A stretch of DNA of 8,373 bases from positions 1 to 8,373 of the forward strand of contig CAMPHD010000125.1 in the NCBI GenBank assembly GCA_946885765.1, given 5' to 3'. The notes under the pieces are model-generated. The model was not told the origin of the DNA. It made no database searches and saw only the letters and a program-made list of their open reading frames with translations. Shown piece after piece: positions 5,518 to 8,373 of this stretch (its first letter is position 1; each line of letters opens with the position of its first letter). The DNA comes from an uncultured Thalassospira sp. Its GTDB lineage: Bacteria > Pseudomonadota > Alphaproteobacteria > Rhodospirillales_A > Thalassospiraceae. A program made the position numbers and the translations under genes.

Positions 5518-6702
5518 TCAGGCCATTTCAAGCCGTGCAAACCCGGCTTTCAGATCGGCGATCAGGTCGTCGGTGTCTTCGAGGCCGATATGAAGGCGGA
5601 TCAGTTGGCCGTCTTCGTCCCATTTGGTCGCGGTGCGGATGTTTTTAGGATCAGATGGCAGGATCAGGCTTTCGAAGCCGCCCCAGCTAAATCCCATGCC
5701 AAACAGGTCCATATGATCGACCATATTGGCAAGTTGCGGCTTTGTGACCGGCTTCAGGACAAAGGAAAACAGGCCGGACGCGCCGATGAAGTCGCGTTTC
5801 CAGATGGCATGGCCCGGATCATCGGGCAGGGCGGGATGGAGGACGCGTTTGACCTCTGGGCGGGTTTGCAGCCATTGGGCAACCTTAAGGCCGCTTTCAT
5901 GATGCTGGCGCAGGCGCACGCCAAGGGTGCGAAGCCCGCGTTGTGCGAGATAGCAATCATCGGGACCAACCGCATCGCCCGATATGATGATCTGTTTCTT
6001 GATGGTCAGAAGGTCTTCTTCGGTCGCGGTGGTAATCGTGCCCAGCATGACATCAGAATGGCCGACGATGTATTTCGTGCCGGCCTGTACCGATACATCA
6101 ACCCCCATGTCAAACGGGCGGCACAGCATCGGCGATGCCCAGGTGTTATCAAGCAACACCTTGACGCCGCGCGCACGGGCCGCCGCCGAAATTGCGGGAA
6201 TATCCTGCATTTCAAAGGTCAGAGAGCCCGGGCTTTCGCACCAGACAAGGGCCGTATTGTCGCGAATAAGGCCTGCGATATCGCCGCCGATGGTCGGGTC
6301 GTAATATTCGGTTTCAACGCCAAAGCGTTTGAGAAACGTGTTGCACAGATTGCGCGTCGGGTAATAGGTGCTGTCGGTGACCAGAATATGATCGCCCGGT
6401 TTGACAAAGGCCAGGATCGCATTGGTGATCGCCGCCACCCCGGACGATACGCACAGGGTGCCAAAGCCGCCTTCAAGTTCGGCCACGGCTTCTTCCAGCA
6501 GGAAGCGTGTCGGGGTGCCGTGCCGCCCGTAAGTCACCTTGCCCGGTGCGGATGCCCCGGCCTTTTCAAGGTCGGCCAGGGTTTCAAACAGAATGGTCGA
6601 GGCATGCAGAACCGGCGGGTTGACCACACCGTGATATTCGCTGGACCGGCGACCGGCATGGACCAGTTGGGTTGCGGGCTTTTGGGGGCGGTTACCTGAC
6701 AT
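5518..6702 (-). CDS. metC: Cystathionine beta-lyase
   Basis: A 394-residue PLP enzyme of the Cys/Met metabolism family that cleaves cystathionine to homocysteine, pyruvate and ammonia in methionine synthesis. The Schiff-base lysine is Lys210 in QAGTKYIVGHSD, with Asp185 in LLDNTW pairing with the pyridine nitrogen. Tyr58 and Arg60 in TYGRHGTPT fit the phosphate-binding pair supplied by the neighbouring subunit. FSWGGFESL near 338-346 is typical of MetC-type lyases. Length and numbering agree closely with E. coli MetC. I chose ATG 6700-6702 because AAGGAG (6714-6719) stands 11 bases upstream. The ATG at 6726 would put that sequence inside the gene and has no site of its own. The family is close-knit, so cystathionine gamma-synthase or another C-S lyase remains possible, but the motifs favour MetC. 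Confidence 0.88.
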   Translation of the reverse strand: MSGNRPQKPATQLVHAGRRSSEYHGVVNPPVLHASTILFETLADLEKAGASAPGKVTYGRHGTPTRFLLEEAVAELEGGFGTLCVSSGVAAITNAILAFVKPGDHILVTDSTYYPTRNLCNTFLKRFGVETEYYDPTIGGDIAGLIRDNTALVWCESPGSLTFEMQDIPAISAAARARGVKVLLDNTWASPMLCRPFDMGVDVSVQAGTKYIVGHSDVMLGTITTATEEDLLTIKKQIIISGDAVGPDDCYLAQRGLRTLGVRLRQHHESGLKVAQWLQTRPEVKRVLHPALPDDPGHAIWKRDFIGASGLFSFVLKPVTKPQLANMVDHMDLFGMGFSWGGFESLILPSDPKNIRTATKWDEDGQLIRLHIGLEDTDDLIADLKAGFARLEMA

Positions 6703-6713
6703 GGGTGGCTTTT

Positions 6714-6719
6714 CTCCTT
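6714..6719 (-). promoter_or_regulatory. Ribosome binding site fixing the metC start
   Basis: AAGGAG on the minus strand lies 11 bases before ATG 6702. The spacing is a little long, but it is the only good site near either candidate start, and it would be inside the coding region if translation began at 6726. Confidence 0.55.
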
Positions 6720-6746
6720 GGGGCATCGGTTATGACGACGCTCGAT

Positions 6747-6798
6747 ACCTTGAATTTCTTCTATAACTCAAAGCATTTCAGATTAGCGGGTTCAAGGT
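6747..6798. repeat. Widely spaced inverted repeat in the metC/dehydratase divergent region
   Basis: ACCTTGAA (6747-6754) and TTCAAGGT (6791-6798) are perfect eight-base inverted copies 36 bases apart. A second pair, TTTCAC (6801-6806) and GTGAAA (6818-6823), follows at once. They lie between two divergently transcribed amino-acid genes, where operators are expected. The regulator is unknown, and no clear -35/-10 pair was found for either gene. Confidence 0.35.
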
Positions 6799-6926
6799 TT
6801 TTTCACCGCAAAGAGTTGTGAAATCGCCATTTTGCGATATTTCAGTCCTTATGCCTCGCGTCCGGTTCCGGGCCGCGTTAAAACAGATAAAACCCGTTTA
6901 ATACCATCCAACCAAGTCCGACTTGC

Positions 6927-6932
6927 AGGAGG
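6927..6932 (+). promoter_or_regulatory. Strong ribosome binding site before a GTG start
   Basis: A perfect AGGAGG stands four bases before GTG 6937, where homology to threonine dehydratases begins. It argues against the in-frame ATG at 6832, which would add 35 residues with no resemblance to the family. Confidence 0.7.
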
Positions 6933-6936
6933 CCCC

Positions 6937-7893
6937 GTGCTCGAACTTCAGGATTTTCGTGCCGCGCGTCGCGCCATTTCCGATCACATGCGCCTGACCC
7001 CGGTATTTGCCGCCGGTATTTATAGCGACAAGTCGGTTTTCCCCGACCGGGATCGCATTCCGGACCTGTATCTGAAGCTTGAAAACATGCAGGTCTCGGG
7101 CTCGTTCAAGGCGCGGGGCGCGATGAATGCCGCGCTTGCCCTTGACGAAGACAAGCGCGCCATGGGGCTTTGTACCGCGTCGGGCGGCAATCACGGCATG
7201 GGGGTGATCAATGCCGCCCGTGTGCTGGGGGTTCCGGTCAAAATCTTTTTGCCGACCAATACGCCAAAGCCCAAGGTCGAAAAGCTGCGCAAGCAGGGTG
7301 TTGACGTCGCATTGACCGGGGCGGTCTGGGACGATGCCAACCGGGCGGCGATGGATCATGCGCGTGAAAGCGGCATGGCCTATATCCATCCCTTTGCCGA
7401 TCCAAAGGTGATTGCAGGGCAGGGCACGATTGCGCTTGAGATGCTTGAACAGCAGGCCGACCTTGATACGCTGGTGGTGGCGATTGGCGGTGGCGGGTTG
7501 ATTTCCGGTATTGCGACAGCGGCCAAGCTTTTGCGGCCATCGATCCGGGTGATCGGGGTCGAGCCGACAGGTGCGCCGACATTGTTCGAGAGCCTTAAGA
7601 ATAACGAGGTCGCGACATTGCCAAGTGTCAATACGGCGGCAACCAGTCTGGCACCGCGTCAGTCATCGGCATTGAATGTCGATCTGATTGGCCGGAATGT
7701 CGACCGGATCGTTCTGGTCAGTGACGATGAAATGCGCGATGCGGCGCGCTGGCTTTGGCGGGAATTGGGAATTGCGGTAGAGCTTTCGGCGGCGGCCGGC
7801 ATTGCCGCGATACAGACCGACCGGCTGGGCGGTGAAAATCCGGGCAAGATCGGGATTGTGCTTTGCGGCACCGGTGCGGACGGGATGGCGTGA
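6937..7893 (+). CDS. Threonine/serine dehydratase (threonine ammonia-lyase), PLP fold type II
   Basis: A 318-residue cytosolic PLP enzyme that would deaminate threonine to 2-oxobutanoate, or serine to pyruvate. The PLP lysine is Lys58 in SGSFKARGAMN. The substrate loop TASGGNHG is at 80-87, the glycine-rich phosphate site GGGGL at 185-189, and CGTGAD at 310-315 fits the loop that contacts the pyridine nitrogen. There is no C-terminal ACT domain, so isoleucine feedback of the IlvA kind is not expected; the size fits the short catabolic-type enzymes. The GTG start is chosen for the AGGAGG four bases upstream and for where homology begins. Racemase or hydroxyectoine-pathway relatives (EutB-like) share these motifs, so the substrate is uncertain. 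It is read alone, away from metC, and ends at a strong terminator. Confidence 0.85.
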   Translation: MLELQDFRAARRAISDHMRLTPVFAAGIYSDKSVFPDRDRIPDLYLKLENMQVSGSFKARGAMNAALALDEDKRAMGLCTASGGNHGMGVINAARVLGVPVKIFLPTNTPKPKVEKLRKQGVDVALTGAVWDDANRAAMDHARESGMAYIHPFADPKVIAGQGTIALEMLEQQADLDTLVVAIGGGGLISGIATAAKLLRPSIRVIGVEPTGAPTLFESLKNNEVATLPSVNTAATSLAPRQSSALNVDLIGRNVDRIVLVSDDEMRDAARWLWRELGIAVELSAAAGIAAIQTDRLGGENPGKIGIVLCGTGADGMA

Positions 7894-7911
7894 ATAGCGG
7901 GCTTCTGAAAT

Positions 7912-7947
7912 AAAAAAGGACGAAGCCGTTGGGCTTCGTCCTTTTTT
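7912..7947. terminator. Bidirectional intrinsic terminator
   Basis: A perfect 16-base-pair stem: six A residues plus GGACGAAGCC on the left, GGCTTCGTCC plus six T residues on the right, with a four-base loop GTTG. Because the stem begins with A's and ends with T's, it works on both strands. It serves the threonine dehydratase (stop 19 bases before it) and, from the other side, rpmF. Confidence 0.92.
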
Positions 7948-7955
7948 AAACCAAA

Positions 7956-7978
7956 CGCCATCCGAAAAACGGATGGCG
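7956..7978 (-). terminator. Hairpin downstream of rpmF, possible first terminator
   Basis: CGCCATCCG (7956-7964) and CGGATGGCG (7970-7978) are perfect nine-base arms around five A residues. On the minus strand the stem is followed by TTTGGTTT, a weak T-tract, so it may be the first of two tandem stops for rpmF, 55 bases after its stop codon. It could also be an RNA-stability hairpin. Confidence 0.5.
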
Positions 7979-8032
7979 CGGAAACTTGTAGCGTCGCAAA
8001 CCGCCAAAGAGCCAAAGCCCTTCGGTGCGGAA

Positions 8033-8212
8033 TTACATCTTCGGCTCGACCACCTGACGACCACGGTACATACCGGTGTTCGGGTCAATGTGGTGCGGGC
8101 GATGCAGTTCGCCGGTTTCTTTGTCTTCGCGGTACGAGCCCTTGGCGAGCTTGTCATGCGAGCGACGCATGCCCTGACGGGACTTGGTCACTTTTTTCTT
8201 TGGCACTGCCAT
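8033..8212 (-). CDS. rpmF: 50S ribosomal protein L32
   Basis: A 59-residue basic protein of the large ribosomal subunit, starting [20 protein letters not shown] and ending [10 protein letters not shown]. These are the L32 signatures: a MAVPKKK head, SRRG/RRSHD-like helix and a central [15 protein letters not shown] segment. It has no cysteine at all, so it lacks the zinc ribbon found in many other L32 proteins, which I recall as usual for alphaproteobacteria. GAGG lies about ten bases before ATG 8212 on the minus strand. A promoter-like pair stands 39 bases upstream and hairpins follow. It is convergent with the threonine dehydratase, and the genes share a terminator. Confidence 0.95.
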   Translation of the reverse strand: MAVPKKKVTKSRQGMRRSHDKLAKGSYREDKETGELHRPHHIDPNTGMYRGRQVVEPKM

Positions 8213-8250
8213 GGGTCATCATCCTCTGGCTTGGGTAAACTCAGGCGCGC

Positions 8251-8279
8251 TTGTTAACGTGCGCGGTCGGGAAAGTCAA
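8251..8279 (-). promoter_or_regulatory. Probable rpmF promoter
   Basis: On the minus strand TTGACT (8279-8274) and TAACAA (8256-8251) are separated by exactly 17 bases. The -35 matches five of six consensus bases, while the -10 is weaker. The spacing to the rpmF start is suitable. It overlaps the end of the possible upstream reading frame. Confidence 0.5.
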
Positions 8280-8373
8280 CGATCAAAGTGCCGGAATTTT
8301 CATTTTCCTGCGACCTGTCGGCTTTTTTGCCGTTGCCCGGACCGGCATCATGATCAACATGATGGTCGATGGG
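8254..8373 (-). CDS. Possible C-terminal end of an unidentified leftward gene (partial)
   Basis: A frame open from the window edge to a TAA at 8256-8254 gives 39 residues: a hydrophilic stretch beginning PIDHHVDHDAGPGNG and ending TLIVDFPDRAR. I do not recognise it. In favour: it runs the same way as rpmF, the codons look normal for the region, and it stops 41 bases before rpmF. Against: 120 bases is short, a second minus frame is also open for 87 bases, and the composition is low in complexity, like a disordered tail. The bases coding HHVDHD also form an inverted repeat, CATCATG/CATGATG (8346-8364), which may just follow from the His/Asp codons. Confidence 0.35.
   Translation of the reverse strand, partial: PIDHHVDHDAGPGNGKKADRSQENENSGTLIVDFPDRAR

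Noticed and set aside
5590..6699. 369-codon plus-strand frame opposite metC
   Set aside because: It is the antisense shadow of a well-supported PLP enzyme; its residues show no family motifs and follow from the third-position bias of metC.
6832..6936. 35-residue N-terminal extension of the threonine dehydratase from ATG 6832
   Set aside because: No family homology in the extension, no ribosome binding site before it, and a perfect AGGAGG just before the GTG at 6937.
8033..8212. Cysteine-free L32 considered as a Zur-regulated zinc-free paralogue
   Set aside because: From memory, the cysteine-free form is the ordinary one in alphaproteobacteria, and no Zur-like site lies upstream; the promoter looks constitutive.
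1..8373. Search for tRNA, rRNA, CRISPR arrays, insertion sequences and phage genes
   Set aside because: I saw no cloverleaf, no regularly spaced repeats, no transposase or integrase motifs and no terminal inverted repeats with target duplication.

Overview
The window looks like chromosomal DNA from an alphaproteobacterium. The base composition is moderately GC-rich. HisI is a stand-alone protein, L32 is the short cysteine-free form, and the zur-znuC-znuB order with a HicB-type antitoxin fits Rhodospirillales. Thalassospira or a relative is my guess from overall impression, not from any search.

Layout. (1) Positions 1-933 hold a REP-like palindrome and a leftward aldo/keto reductase. (2) Positions 934-2828 hold a leftward two-gene unit, hisI then a CobW/COG0523 GTPase with a histidine-rich loop, ending in a good intrinsic terminator near 1123-1154. 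(3) A strong Zur-box-like operator at 2805-2828 lies in the divergent gap. (4) Positions 2882-4990 hold the rightward overlapping cluster zur-znuC-znuB. (5) Positions 4991-5494 hold a hicAB toxin-antitoxin locus. The hicA toxin is reduced to its two ends, fused out of frame, while the hicB antitoxin, its ribosome binding site and a palindromic promoter/operator look intact. (6) A leftward cystathionine beta-lyase (metC) and a rightward threonine/serine dehydratase diverge from a 234-base region rich in inverted repeats. (7) The right end has a bidirectional terminator, a second hairpin, leftward rpmF (L32) with its promoter, and possibly the C-terminal end of another leftward gene.

How the genes work together. 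The centre is a zinc-starvation module. Zur senses zinc and probably represses both divergent units through one shared operator. ZnuC and ZnuB are the ATPase and permease of the zinc importer. The COG0523 GTPase is a likely zinc metallochaperone, and HisI is a zinc enzyme of histidine synthesis that is probably made or supplied with metal when zinc is short. The periplasmic binding protein ZnuA is not in the window, so the importer is incomplete here. The flanking genes (reductase, metC, threonine dehydratase, rpmF) are ordinary metabolism and ribosome genes with no clear link to zinc.

I see no wholly new system. The most noteworthy items are the single operator controlling hisI-cobW and zur-znuCB, and the toxin-deleted hicAB locus with what looks like a short-repeat deletion junction.
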